Shown: positions 34,327 to 42,708 of the stretch, one piece after another
Layout of the letters: each line of letters opens with the position of its first letter
Numbering within the stretch: the first letter of the stretch is position 1
From: Bacillus sp. S/N-304-OC-R1
GTDB lineage: Bacteria; Bacillota; Bacilli; Bacillales; Cytobacillaceae
DNA length: 64,000 nucleotides
Assembly (NCBI RefSeq): GCF_019749375.1
Contig: NZ_JACWFE010000023.1
Location: forward strand, 1 to 64,000
Reading direction: 5' to 3'
Notes under the pieces: model-generated
What the model was told of the DNA's origin: nothing
The model's database searches: none
The model's input: the letters and a program-made list of their open reading frames with translations, nothing else
Translations under genes and position numbers: made by a program

Positions 34327-34355
34327 TAGGTATTCTCCTTTCTAAAAGGTGCATT

Positions 34356-34695
34356 CTATTTACAATCACAGCCCGTTAATGAGTATCCTACGATTTTAAA
34401 CCCTCTTTTTCTTAAAAAGCGAATGCTCATATTTCTTTCCAAATAATCTGAAGCGACTACGTGAATATTTTTCCGAGATATATCTGAATAACTCCTTTTC
34501 ATATAAGCATAGGGAATGTTAATCGCACCAGGTACAGGATCTCTATATGATTGATTATAATCCCTAACATCCACAATTTCTATCGTATCTATATTATGAT
34601 TAAGTGTATTTGTACACTTAACATTTCCTACTGGGTAATATCTTAATATATAAACTTGCTAGTATGATGCAAATAATAATAAATAGCATTAACAT
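34356..34695 (-). pseudogene. membrane-anchored rhodanese-like gene, frameshifted
   Basis: The 3' frame (from about 34650 to 34356) encodes a rhodanese-like domain: IVDVRDYNQSYRDPVPGAINIPYAYMKR, then HVVASDYLERNMSIRFLRKRGF and the tail GCDCK. It lacks an in-frame start codon before an upstream TAG. The 5' frame, opened by ATG 34695 with AGAAGG 7 nt before it, encodes a membrane anchor (MLMLFIIIICIILASLYI) and then hits TAA. Joining the two frames by one extra or two missing bases near 34640-34655 gives one plausible protein. The active-site position reads VVAS, lacking the rhodanese Cys, which may be natural for this subfamily. Lies at the head of the persulfide cluster behind a CsoR-type operator. 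Confidence 0.65.
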
Positions 34696-34735
34696 GTTTA
34701 ACCTTCTTTTTGTTTGGATTAACAAGTTTTATTTT

Positions 34736-34751
34736 ATACCCTGGTAGGTAT
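34736..34751 (-). promoter_or_regulatory. CstR/CsoR-type operator upstream of the broken rhodanese gene
   Basis: ATACCCTGGTAGGTAT is a weaker ATACCC/GGTAT dyad of the same family as the three other operators in the cluster. Confidence 0.6.
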
Positions 34752-34900
34752 ATTGTCAACATTACTAGTTTTTCCAATACTTCTTAGGGAATAGGAGGAG
34801 TTTTTGGCACGATTTATTTGGGGTTGGCGCTAATCCATCCGAACATTCTCTTTATTTTTGCCTTTTTGAGTAAGACATGGAGGACATAGTGGTGACTTTC

Positions 34901-35022
34901 TGGATATATCCGCGACTTTTCACCATATATCCGCCACTTTCCGTATATATCCGCTACTTTCACCATATATCCGCCACTTTCCATATATTTCCGCTACTTT
35001 CACCATATATCCGCCACTTCCC
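34901..35022. repeat. 20-bp tandem repeat array (family B, locus 1)
   Basis: Six copies of a roughly 20-bp unit built on ATATATCCGC(G/C/T)ACTTTC, alternating with CC/CA/GT prefixes, e.g. CCATATATCCGCCACTTTCC. The core GGATATATCC-like half is palindromic. Same unit as the array at 50405-50648. It lies in the 380-nt gap between the broken rhodanese gene and YeiH; no gene is seen there. Confidence 0.88.
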
Positions 35023-35041
35023 TACATTATGAAAGCCAACT

Positions 35042-35066
35042 AAAAAAAGCCCATGAAATCATGGAC
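35042..35066 (-). terminator. terminator after YeiH-family gene
   Basis: GTCCATGA/TCATGGGC stem followed by seven T in the minus direction. Confidence 0.82.
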
Positions 35067-35075
35067 TTTTCCAAA

Positions 35076-36122
35076 TTAAGCGATAAAATACGCAATAATC
35101 GATAAAGCAATAGATGTGATTCCCATCGCAATCAGCGGCTTTAAGGCTTTTGTCCTCAAGTCACGAAGGCTGACATTTAACCCTAGACCAACCATGGCTG
35201 CAGTTAAGCACCAAGTTGTTAAGCTTGCCACTCCATTCATAAACCCGTCGGAAACTGGAATATGTGTACCGAGTACATAGCTGCCGATTACACTCATAAT
35301 GATAAACCCAATTAAGAACCATGGAAATTCTATTTTTGCATTGTTTTCTCCACCGTTTTTGTTTTTCATAATATACATGAAAATAAAGCAAAGCGGCACA
35401 AGCAAGAATACCCTGCCGAGTTTTGCTAGTAATCCGATTGCCAGTGCGTCTTGGCCGCCAGGTGCTGCTGCCAATGCTACATGCGCGATTTCATGTAAGC
35501 TAATGCCAGACCAAATGCCATATTGAATATCAGTCATTGGCAAAATAGGACGCAAAACCGTATAAATAATAGCAAAAATGGTCCCGACTAGAGCAATAAT
35601 TCCTACTCCAATTGCTGTTTCCTCATCCTTTGATTTAATGATTGGAGCGATAGCTGCAATCGCCGCAGCTCCACATACCCCCGTCCCTACACCAACAAGC
35701 AAGGAAATATTTTTATCTGCCTTCAATAACCGAGCAAGCCATACAGTTAATAAAATTGCAAAAATAATCACGCCAGCATCCTTAACCATCAAGCCAAGTC
35801 CATCACTTAGCACAGTGCCGATATTTAATTTTAAACCATACAAAATGATCGCAAAGCGTAATAATTTCTTAGATGAAAACGTAATGCCTGATCGAAACAT
35901 TTCTGGATAACCTAAAATATTTCTGTATAGAACCGCAATAACAATGGCGGACGCCAGCTGCCCAACGTGGTCAAATCCAGGCGCTTTTGCTAACAAAAAT
36001 CCCAAAAAGGCGATAAAAAATGTAAAGGCAATTCCACCTGCCCATTTTCCAAATCCTGATGATTTCTTTTTGGGCTGAATCGGCTCTTTCTCTTCCGTTA
36101 ATGCCCTTGCATGAGCTCCCAT
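35076..36122 (-). CDS. YeiH-family putative anion (sulfate/sulfite) exporter
   Basis: About 348 residues and ten or more membrane helices of the UPF0324/YeiH family, with the conserved segments KLLRFAIILYGLKLNIG, GTGVCGAAAIAAIAPII and ISLHEIAHVALAA. The ATG at 36122 is chosen by GGTGGTGATC; the 44-residue upstream extension would overlap the divergent LysR gene. The family is annotated as sulfate exporter by inference; substrate is not proved. It is divergent from a LysR regulator and next to the persulfide cluster, which supports a sulfur anion substrate. The short cytoplasmic N-terminus is charged (KEPIQPKKKSSG). Confidence 0.85.
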   Translation of the reverse strand: MGAHARALTEEKEPIQPKKKSSGFGKWAGGIAFTFFIAFLGFLLAKAPGFDHVGQLASAIVIAVLYRNILGYPEMFRSGITFSSKKLLRFAIILYGLKLNIGTVLSDGLGLMVKDAGVIIFAILLTVWLARLLKADKNISLLVGVGTGVCGAAAIAAIAPIIKSKDEETAIGVGIIALVGTIFAIIYTVLRPILPMTDIQYGIWSGISLHEIAHVALAAAPGGQDALAIGLLAKLGRVFLLVPLCFIFMYIMKNKNGGENNAKIEFPWFLIGFIIMSVIGSYVLGTHIPVSDGFMNGVASLTTWCLTAAMVGLGLNVSLRDLRTKALKPLIAMGITSIALSIIAYFIA

Positions 36123-36242
36123 GTGATCACCACCATAATAATTTTGTAACTTAAGCATAATACTTTTTATACTATAAGGAAAATAATGATTTATAATAAC
36201 GATAATAAGTAAATCAATATAATAGAAAATGGCGGGATGAAC

Positions 36243-37163
36243 ATGGATCAGCATTTATCGGTTTTCGTCATGGTCGCAGAAAAAAAGAACTTTTCTCGTG
36301 CCGCTGAAGAATTGCATATGACTCAGCCAGCAGTCAGTCAATATATTCAAGCATTAGAACGTTCCATGGGAACAACTTTATTAGAGCGCAGTAATAAATA
36401 TGTACGGCTAACGAAAGCAGGTGAAATTGTTTATCACCACGCAAAGGAAATTATCGGGCTTTATTCCAAAATGCATTATTTGATTGATGACCTGACGAAT
36501 AATCCAAGCGGCGCGCTATCTATTGGTGCAAGCTACTCATTTGGTGAATATATTTTGCCTCATTTAATTGCTTACATGCAAAAAAAATATCCGTTAATTA
36601 ATCCGTCCATTACGATTGGGAATACAAAGGAAATTGCTGAATTAGTGCTTGGACACCAATTAGATATTGGAATTGTTGAAGGAGAATATAAAAACAATAG
36701 TTTAGTTATCGAGCCATTTGCAATTGATACAATGAGTATTGTCGCTTCCCCCAATAATAAATTGGCACTAGCTGAAGGAGAATTGCTGCCTTCCCATCTA
36801 GAAAATGAATCGTGGATATGTCGCGAAAACGGCTCAGGCACACGTGAAGCAGCTGAAAAAATGTTTTCTGCCTATCATATCAAACCTAAGAAGCTCTTAG
36901 TATTCGGCAGTACACAAATTATTAAAGAATCCGTAGAAGCCGGGCTGGGCATCAGCTTGTTATCGGATTGGACCATTCGCAAAGAGGTTTCCCTTGGCAC
37001 ATTAAAAATAGTAAAGGTAAAGGGCCAGTCCATTACTCGTGAATTTTCAACCGTTCTCAGCTCTCCATTTCAGACAAAAGCGTTACAGGTCTTGCTGGAA
37101 ATGATCAGAGAAAATACAAAAATGGACAATGATTTATTTAGTGGACAGTCTTACAAGCTTTAG
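36243..37163 (+). CDS. LysR-family regulator (CysL/YeiE-like)
   Basis: About 306 residues. N-terminal helix-turn-helix HLSVFVMVAEKKNFSRAAEELHMTQPAVSQYIQALERSMGTTLLERSNKYVRLTKAGE, followed by a periplasmic-binding-like effector domain (about residues 90-295: LSIGASYSFGEYILPHLIAYM, ENGSGTREAAE). The sequence pattern resembles CysL/YeiE regulators of sulfur metabolism. The second ATG (36243) gives better spacing from GGCGGG than the first. Divergently transcribed from the YeiH gene across 120 nt, the usual layout in which the LysR protein controls the neighbour. Confidence 0.87.
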   Translation: MDQHLSVFVMVAEKKNFSRAAEELHMTQPAVSQYIQALERSMGTTLLERSNKYVRLTKAGEIVYHHAKEIIGLYSKMHYLIDDLTNNPSGALSIGASYSFGEYILPHLIAYMQKKYPLINPSITIGNTKEIAELVLGHQLDIGIVEGEYKNNSLVIEPFAIDTMSIVASPNNKLALAEGELLPSHLENESWICRENGSGTREAAEKMFSAYHIKPKKLLVFGSTQIIKESVEAGLGISLLSDWTIRKEVSLGTLKIVKVKGQSITREFSTVLSSPFQTKALQVLLEMIRENTKMDNDLFSGQSYKL

Positions 37164-37234
37164 GGCTAAGGTTCAGAGATTCCCCCCATTGTTAATCTAG
37201 CAATTTTCTCTATAATAAAGGTGAGGTGAGCATC

Positions 37235-37810
37235 GTGGCACGTGAACGGAAATTTTCAATAGATGAGCTTTATAAAACAACAAAGGAACTGCTGCTTCTT
37301 CATGGGTATGAAGGCTTTACCTTCAGCATTTTGGCAGACCGGTTAGAGGTTTCAAGAGGAACCTTGTATAAATACTACGAAAATAAAGAAGAGCTTATTA
37401 CAGACTACATGCTTGATGAAATGGATCAATTCCTGTTAAAGCTACAAAAAATTGAGTGGCATGAGGGATTCGAAGGGCAATTCAATCAATTAATTGAGCT
37501 TATCTTTGAACATGCAGACATTCATAAAATCATTATTATTGCTTTACAAATACCCGCTAACATCACGGAAAAAGTGAAATTGAATAAGTCAAAGCTCGAT
37601 GTGATGCATCTTGATATGTACAAGCATCTGCAAGGTTTTATTAATTTAGGACGGGAAGAAAAAAAGTTAAAGCCGCATATCGCAGACGGCTTAATTCTTG
37701 GCTTTATTTTTCAAACGATTGCCATTCCTAATCATTTTGGCATTCCTCATTCTGAATGGGTGAACTCTATTAAGGAAATCATTAGTCATGGAATGTTCTC
37801 AAAAAACTAA
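37235..37810 (+). CDS. TetR-family regulator of the MMPL exporter
   Basis: About 191 residues; start GTG 37235, 6 nt behind GAGGTGA. Helix-turn-helix FSIDELYKTTKELLLLHGYEGFTFSILADRLEVSRGTLYKYYENKEELITDY, then a helical ligand domain. It lies 119 nt upstream of a co-directional MMPL exporter gene, with three perfect TGACA-N4-TGTCA dyads between them, so it is most likely the repressor of that exporter. Confidence 0.88.
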   Translation: MARERKFSIDELYKTTKELLLLHGYEGFTFSILADRLEVSRGTLYKYYENKEELITDYMLDEMDQFLLKLQKIEWHEGFEGQFNQLIELIFEHADIHKIIIIALQIPANITEKVKLNKSKLDVMHLDMYKHLQGFINLGREEKKLKPHIADGLILGFIFQTIAIPNHFGIPHSEWVNSIKEIISHGMFSKN

Positions 37811-37811
37811 T

Positions 37812-37891
37812 TGACACTTTTGTCACCTTTAAATCATAATAAAGATGACAATGGTGTCATTTTATTTTTCTCCAATGTGACAGTTGTGTCA
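37812..37891 (+). promoter_or_regulatory. three TetR operators and promoter before MMPL gene
   Basis: Three dyads TGACA-N4-TGTCA at 37812-37825, 37846-37859 and 37878-37891, centres 34 and 32 bp apart. The first overlaps a TTGACA -35 (37811-37816), with a CATAAT-like -10 18 nt downstream. All arms are perfect. Confidence 0.85.
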
Positions 37892-37929
37892 CCTTTTTCA
37901 AAAAAACTTAACTAGAAAGGAATGAAAGC

Positions 37930-40044
37930 ATGAAAACCTTTTTGCGATTCATTACTGACCGTGTAACCACAAAAAAAGGGATGTGGATTACCCTTGCTGC
38001 CTGGTTCATTCTGGCGATGGTTTTAGCTGTATTTGCTCCTAGCGCAAAGGAATATGAAGTATCTTCCATTGATGCACTTCCAAAAGATGCTCAATCGGTT
38101 ATTGCTAAGGAAAAAGTAGATAAGTATTTTAAAAACAATGATGGCCTTCCAGCCATATTAGTTTTTCAATCTAAGAATGGGGAGATCGGGCTGCAGGAGC
38201 TTGCCGCCCTACTAGATAGGATCAAGCAGGAAGATATTAATGGATTGAAGCAAATCATCCCTTTATCTGCTCTGCCTCCCCAAGCGGCTGCCGGATTCTT
38301 CTCAGAAGACAAGAGCACAGCTGTTATTCCGTTGAGCTTTGATTCCTCTTTAGAGATTAAAGAGATTAGGACGTCTGTAGAACAAATCGAAAAGATTGTG
38401 AAGGCCGAGTCAGATTTTACGTTATATGTGACTGGTCCTGCTGGTATTGGGATTGATACGCTTGATTTATTCTCTAGAGCAGATGTTGTGCTGATTCTTT
38501 CAACAGTTGGATTAATTCTAGTTCTGCTCGTGATTATTTACCGCTCGCCTTTATTAGCGTTAATTCCACTCCTTGCAGCCGGTTTTGTCTATGAGGTTGT
38601 GATGCAGACGCTTGGCTTAATGGGTGCTGCTGGACTAGTCATTAGTAACCAGACATTATCGATCATGTCGATTTTATTATTTGCAGCAGTAATTGATTAT
38701 TCTCTATTTGTATTCTCACGTTACCGTGAAGAGCTTAAAGGCCATGAAAGTAAATTTGATGCGATGAGAGCGGCTATGCGTGAAACGGGAATGCCTGTTT
38801 TCTTTTCTGGCGGTACCGTTTTAGCAGCTATGCTTGTTTTATTCTTTGCCCAATTTGGTGATTACAGAAATTTTGCTCCAACCTTTGGAACGACAATGGT
38901 AATTATTATGATCGCATCTATTACGCTTGTTCCAGCTTTATTTACGCTGTTCGGCAGAAAATCCTTCTGGCCAAAAATTCCGCGTGTTGGCGATCCTGTA
39001 ATTAAACAAAATTCCACCTGGAGCCGTATTGGAAAGTTTGTTGTAAGAAAACCTGGACTTTCTGTTGCTGTTATCGGAATTCTCCTGCTTGTCTCAGCCG
39101 GCAATATGTTTAATATGCAATATGAGTTCGACACAATGAAATCCTTCCCTAAGGATATGCCATCTAGACAAGGATATGAAATCCTTGAAAAGAACTTCCA
39201 AAAAGGTGATCTTGCACCAACGACTTTATTATTTGAGAGTGAAGAGCCTGTCACATCTGAACAGCAAGAAGCATTGCAAAAAACGCTGGAAGCCCAGCCT
39301 TTAGTAAGTAATATTCGTGTCAATGGCATTACAGAGAACAAAAAGGTAATTAACTATAGCCTTACTTTTGAGCAAGGACCATATGATGTCGAAACGATAG
39401 ATGCCTTAAAGGATATGATTGAAAGAGCTGACAAAATTACGGCAGATAGCAAGGTCGAAGGTAAAATTTACTTTGCTGGTGAAACCGCATCTAAAGTCGA
39501 TGAACGATCTATTAATAATCGGGATTTAATTCTTATTGTCGTGCTTGAGACCCTTCTCATTCTTGGCATGCTTGTTATCTTAACAAAATCCGTTAAGATG
39601 TCTATTTACATGATGGGAACAATTTTAATTTCCTTCCTGGCAGCTTTAGGATTAGGAATGTTCCTTACGAGTCTATTCTTTGATATTAGTACGATCAGTG
39701 ACCGTGTTCCGCTCTACTCCTTTGTTTTCTTAGTTGCGCTTGGAATTGATTATAATATTATTTTAATATCTAGATATCAAGAGGAGAGAAGAAAGCATTC
39801 TGTTAAAGAAGCGGTGGAAATTGCTGTTGCTAATACCGGAGGGGTAATTTCTTCTGCTGGTTTAATCTTGGCAGCTACTTTTGCGGTTTTAATGACACAA
39901 CCAATACAACTGCTATTTGTTTTTGGGTTTATTGTTGCGGTCGGGATCTTATTAGATACTTTTTTAATTAGAGGCATTTTACTTCCCGGATTAATTGTTT
40001 TGTTTGAGAAAGAGAAATCTGTTAAGAAAAACACGGCATCATAA
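37930..40044 (+). CDS. MMPL-family exporter (YdfJ-like)
   Basis: 704 residues, two repeated RND halves without a large insert: first TM at about residues 20-38, five helices around 180-350, and the second set from about 380 and 530-690. Signatures VIDYSLFVFSRYREEL and ALGIDYNIILISRYQEER are the MMPL membrane motifs. It is shorter than the 1042-residue exporter at 8678-11806 because the external domains lack the coiled stalk. Likely exports lipids, drugs or siderophores by proton motive force. Controlled by the adjacent TetR through three operators. Ribosome site AGAAAGGAATGAAAGC precedes the ATG. Confidence 0.9.
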   Translation: MKTFLRFITDRVTTKKGMWITLAAWFILAMVLAVFAPSAKEYEVSSIDALPKDAQSVIAKEKVDKYFKNNDGLPAILVFQSKNGEIGLQELAALLDRIKQEDINGLKQIIPLSALPPQAAAGFFSEDKSTAVIPLSFDSSLEIKEIRTSVEQIEKIVKAESDFTLYVTGPAGIGIDTLDLFSRADVVLILSTVGLILVLLVIIYRSPLLALIPLLAAGFVYEVVMQTLGLMGAAGLVISNQTLSIMSILLFAAVIDYSLFVFSRYREELKGHESKFDAMRAAMRETGMPVFFSGGTVLAAMLVLFFAQFGDYRNFAPTFGTTMVIIMIASITLVPALFTLFGRKSFWPKIPRVGDPVIKQNSTWSRIGKFVVRKPGLSVAVIGILLLVSAGNMFNMQYEFDTMKSFPKDMPSRQGYEILEKNFQKGDLAPTTLLFESEEPVTSEQQEALQKTLEAQPLVSNIRVNGITENKKVINYSLTFEQGPYDVETIDALKDMIERADKITADSKVEGKIYFAGETASKVDERSINNRDLILIVVLETLLILGMLVILTKSVKMSIYMMGTILISFLAALGLGMFLTSLFFDISTISDRVPLYSFVFLVALGIDYNIILISRYQEERRKHSVKEAVEIAVANTGGVISSAGLILAATFAVLMTQPIQLLFVFGFIVAVGILLDTFLIRGILLPGLIVLFEKEKSVKKNTAS

Positions 40045-40055
40045 TAGTTTTTAAA

Positions 40056-40086
40056 GGAAGCAGAGCTGGTCATCTGCTTCCTTTTC
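40056..40086 (+). terminator. terminator between MMPL and rpmG genes
   Basis: GGAAGCAGA (40056-40064) and TCTGCTTCC (40073-40081) with a TTTTC tail. Confidence 0.82.
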
Positions 40087-40096
40087 TTGGATCTAA

Positions 40097-40246
40097 TTAT
40101 TTCGTCTCACGATGGAGGGTATGTCTTTTCAAACGAGGAGAATATTTCATTAACTCAATTCTATCTGGATTATTTCTTTTATTTTTCACAGTAATATAAT
40201 TCCGATCTCCTGTTTCTGTGCATGCTAATGTAATCTTTACTCTCAT
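40097..40246 (-). CDS. rpmG: ribosomal protein L33, zinc-independent (cysteine-poor) form
   Basis: 49 residues, too short for a standard ORF cutoff: begins [20 protein letters not shown] and contains [33 protein letters not shown] segments. Normal L33 binds zinc through two CxxC pairs (CTEC.. and C..C near the C-terminus). Here only one Cys remains (ACTETG, and YSPRLKRH where C..C would be), so this is the C-minus paralogue that replaces zinc-L33 during zinc starvation. Ribosome site AAGGAGA precedes the ATG. It lies directly downstream of the COG0523 GTPase, which has a perfect Zur box, so it is probably in the same Zur-controlled unit. Confidence 0.92.
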   Translation of the reverse strand: MRVKITLACTETGDRNYITVKNKRNNPDRIELMKYSPRLKRHTLHRETK

Positions 40247-40271
40247 TTTCTATATCTCCTTCAAATTAATA

Positions 40272-41453
40272 TTAAGCGATAAAAGGCGGAAGTGGATCCC
40301 GCAATTCATTCCAGTCTATGTGCATCTCACTATTTGTTAGTAAACATTTATCTAAGGAAGCTTCAATTTCTTCCCGATTCATTTCAACCCCGATAAAAAC
40401 TAATTCAATCATTCTATCACCAAATTGGTCATCCCATTTCTCTAGCAGCTCAGGCTCCTCTTTTAAAATCTGTTCCCGCTCTGATTCAGGATATGCTGCC
40501 AGCCATTCTCCTGCACCTTGAAGGATGATGGATGGTCCAGCCTGTGACAATAACCCGGTCATATTATTTCGAGTAGCTAACCAGAAAAATCCTTTAGCCC
40601 GAACGATGTCTTCTGGCCAGTTTTCCAGCCATTCTGTAAATCTCTCAGGATGAAATGGTCTTCTCCTCCGATACACGAAAGATGATATGCCATACTCCTC
40701 TGTTTCAGGAATATGCTCTTCATTTAATTCCTTCATCCAGCCAGCTCCTTGACTAGCCTCTTCAAAATCAAACAGGTTAGTATCTAGAATCTCATTTAAT
40801 TCCACGCATCCAAAAATGCTATCAATTATCTTGGCTTCTGGATTCAGCTTATTAAGAACGGCCTTAAGCTCTTGAACACTCTCTGCATCTACTAAATCGA
40901 TTTTATTAAGGAGGATGACATTAGCAAACTCTATTTGATCAATTAACAGGTCCACAACCTCACGTGTATCAAATTGATCCATAGCCTGCTTACGATCCAG
41001 CAAGCTTTCTCCTGAAGAAAAGTCATGCCAAAATCTGTTGGCATCCACGACTGTTACCATTGTATCTAGTGTGCAAAATTGAGATAAATTAATACCCAGC
41101 TCATCATCTACATACGTAAAAGTTTGGGCAACTGGAATTGGCTCTGAAATGCCAGTTGATTCAATTAATATGTAATCAATATCTCCTGCTTGCACAAGCT
41201 TTTCAACTTCTATTATTAAATCCTCTCTAAGAGTGCAACAAATACATCCATTTTGAAGCTCTACTAATTTTTCATTGGTTCTTGAGAATCCGCCTTGTTT
41301 AATCATCGTTGCATCTATATTGATCTCACTCATATCATTCACAATAACCGCAATCTTTTTATTCTCCCGATTGCATAGAATGTGGTTTAACAAAGTCGTT
41401 TTCCCGGAACCCAAATATCCGCTAAGAACAGTTACTGGTATTTTATCCTTCAT
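40272..41453 (-). CDS. zagA: COG0523 zinc-metallochaperone GTPase (ZagA/YciC-like)
   Basis: 393 residues. Walker [16 protein letters not shown], the metal-binding [10 protein letters not shown] (CxCC), the [15 protein letters not shown] switch region, the GTP base-recognition NKIDL, and a C-terminal CobW domain ([16 protein letters not shown]). These proteins deliver zinc to client enzymes under zinc limitation. A perfect Zur box lies 26 nt upstream. Followed 25 nt later by rpmG, so probably a two-gene Zur regulon operon. The pairing of GTPase with C-minus L33 is a hallmark of zinc sparing. Confidence 0.92.
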   Translation of the reverse strand: MKDKIPVTVLSGYLGSGKTTLLNHILCNRENKKIAVIVNDMSEINIDATMIKQGGFSRTNEKLVELQNGCICCTLREDLIIEVEKLVQAGDIDYILIESTGISEPIPVAQTFTYVDDELGINLSQFCTLDTMVTVVDANRFWHDFSSGESLLDRKQAMDQFDTREVVDLLIDQIEFANVILLNKIDLVDAESVQELKAVLNKLNPEAKIIDSIFGCVELNEILDTNLFDFEEASQGAGWMKELNEEHIPETEEYGISSFVYRRRRPFHPERFTEWLENWPEDIVRAKGFFWLATRNNMTGLLSQAGPSIILQGAGEWLAAYPESEREQILKEEPELLEKWDDQFGDRMIELVFIGVEMNREEIEASLDKCLLTNSEMHIDWNELRDPLPPFIA

Positions 41454-41478
41454 ACCTTCACCTCGTTTTCATTATTAA

Positions 41479-41493
41479 TCGTAATGATTACGA
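41479..41493 (-). promoter_or_regulatory. Zur box upstream of COG0523 GTPase
   Basis: TCGTAATGATTACGA, a perfect match to the B. subtilis Zur palindrome TCGTAATNATTACGA. Confidence 0.93.
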
Positions 41494-41631
41494 TTTAAAT
41501 AATAGTACATTGTTTTTAATTATGCAACTTGTAATTGAAAAATTTTTTTATTGTTTTCAGGAGAAATAAAAAGGTAATTGAATATTTCATATTTCTATTT
41601 AATTTTTCATACAATTACTGTAAAATATAAA

Positions 41632-41646
41632 GCGTAATTATTACGA
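41632..41646 (+). promoter_or_regulatory. Zur box upstream of permease pair
   Basis: GCGTAATTATTACGA differs from the consensus at the first base only. It is the divergent partner of the box at 41479-41493. Confidence 0.9.
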
Positions 41647-41696
41647 TTAACAAATGTTATTGCATCCCTATCAAAAACTTAGAAAAGGAGTTTATT

Positions 41697-42692
41697 ATGC
41701 CTCGGCTTTTTCGTTCTCATATTATTGATTTGACTGGAATATTAATCATCGCCTTTGCCCTCTATCTGATATCATTTGGTTCGAGCTTTAAAGATTCGCT
41801 TTCGTTTTCTTCATCGATCTTAAACCTTAATACCATTTTTATTAGTATTTTAATAGAGGCCTTGCCCTTTGTATTAATAGGCGTTCTAATTGCAGGAATT
41901 ATTCAGATTTTCGTTACAGAAGAGCATATTAGAAAATGCATTCCAAAGAATAAGACTTTAGCGGTCATGATGAGTTGTATCATCGGGGCATTATTCCCTG
42001 CCTGTGAATGTGGAATTGTGCCCATCGTTCGAAGGCTCATAGGAAAAGGTGTACCTATATATGCAGGCATCGGTTTTATGCTGACTGGACCCCTTATTAA
42101 CCCGATTGTCATCGCCTCCACCTATATGGCCTTTGGTAATAATGCTGAAATTGCAGGATTGCGCATGGGACTAGGATTTATAATTGCCGTGATAGTAGCT
42201 TTTGCAGTTAGTCTTTTTTTCAAAGGAAATCAATTCAAATCATCTGTTCAAACCCTTCACTCCTATACAACAGAGAAAAATGATTTTTTAGCTAAATTAT
42301 GGGCTATGCTTACTCATTCCATTGATGAGTTTTTTGATATGGCGAAATATTTAATCATGGGAGCCTTTTTAGCTGCTTTTGTTCAAACCTACTTGCCGGC
42401 AAAAACACTGTTGGAAGCAGGAAACGGTCCCCTCTCATCCATTGCCGTTATGATGGGACTAGCCTATGTATTGTCCCTTTGTTCTGAGGCTGACGCATTT
42501 ATTGGCGCATCCTTTAGCAGCATTTTTCCAACCTCATCTATTTTGGCCTTCTTAATTTATGGACCGATGATGGATTTAAAAAATACACTCATGATGCTGA
42601 GTGTTTTCCGTTTTAAATTTGTAATGGCTGTAGTAGTCATTATCACGCTCATTGTCTTTATTACAATATTCTTAATGTCCAGCTTTGTTTAG
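41697..42692 (+). CDS. ycgR: permease of the UPF0718/ArsP family (YcgR-like)
   Basis: 331 residues with eight or more membrane helices. The conserved ALFPACECGIVPIVRRLIGKGVPIYAGIGFMLTGPLINPIV segment carries the CxC of the ArsP/permease family, and the C-terminal half has LCSEADAFIGASF. The gene is separated by 16 nt from the following TIGR03943-type gene, the same pairing as B. subtilis ycgR-ycgQ. A Zur box upstream suggests zinc-limitation control. Transport substrate not established; zinc or zinc-chelate export/uptake is an inference from the context. Start ATG 41697 behind AAAAGGAG. Confidence 0.87.
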   Translation: MPRLFRSHIIDLTGILIIAFALYLISFGSSFKDSLSFSSSILNLNTIFISILIEALPFVLIGVLIAGIIQIFVTEEHIRKCIPKNKTLAVMMSCIIGALFPACECGIVPIVRRLIGKGVPIYAGIGFMLTGPLINPIVIASTYMAFGNNAEIAGLRMGLGFIIAVIVAFAVSLFFKGNQFKSSVQTLHSYTTEKNDFLAKLWAMLTHSIDEFFDMAKYLIMGAFLAAFVQTYLPAKTLLEAGNGPLSSIAVMMGLAYVLSLCSEADAFIGASFSSIFPTSSILAFLIYGPMMDLKNTLMMLSVFRFKFVMAVVVIITLIVFITIFLMSSFV

Positions 42693-42708
42693 GAGGAGGT
42701 AGGCTTTC

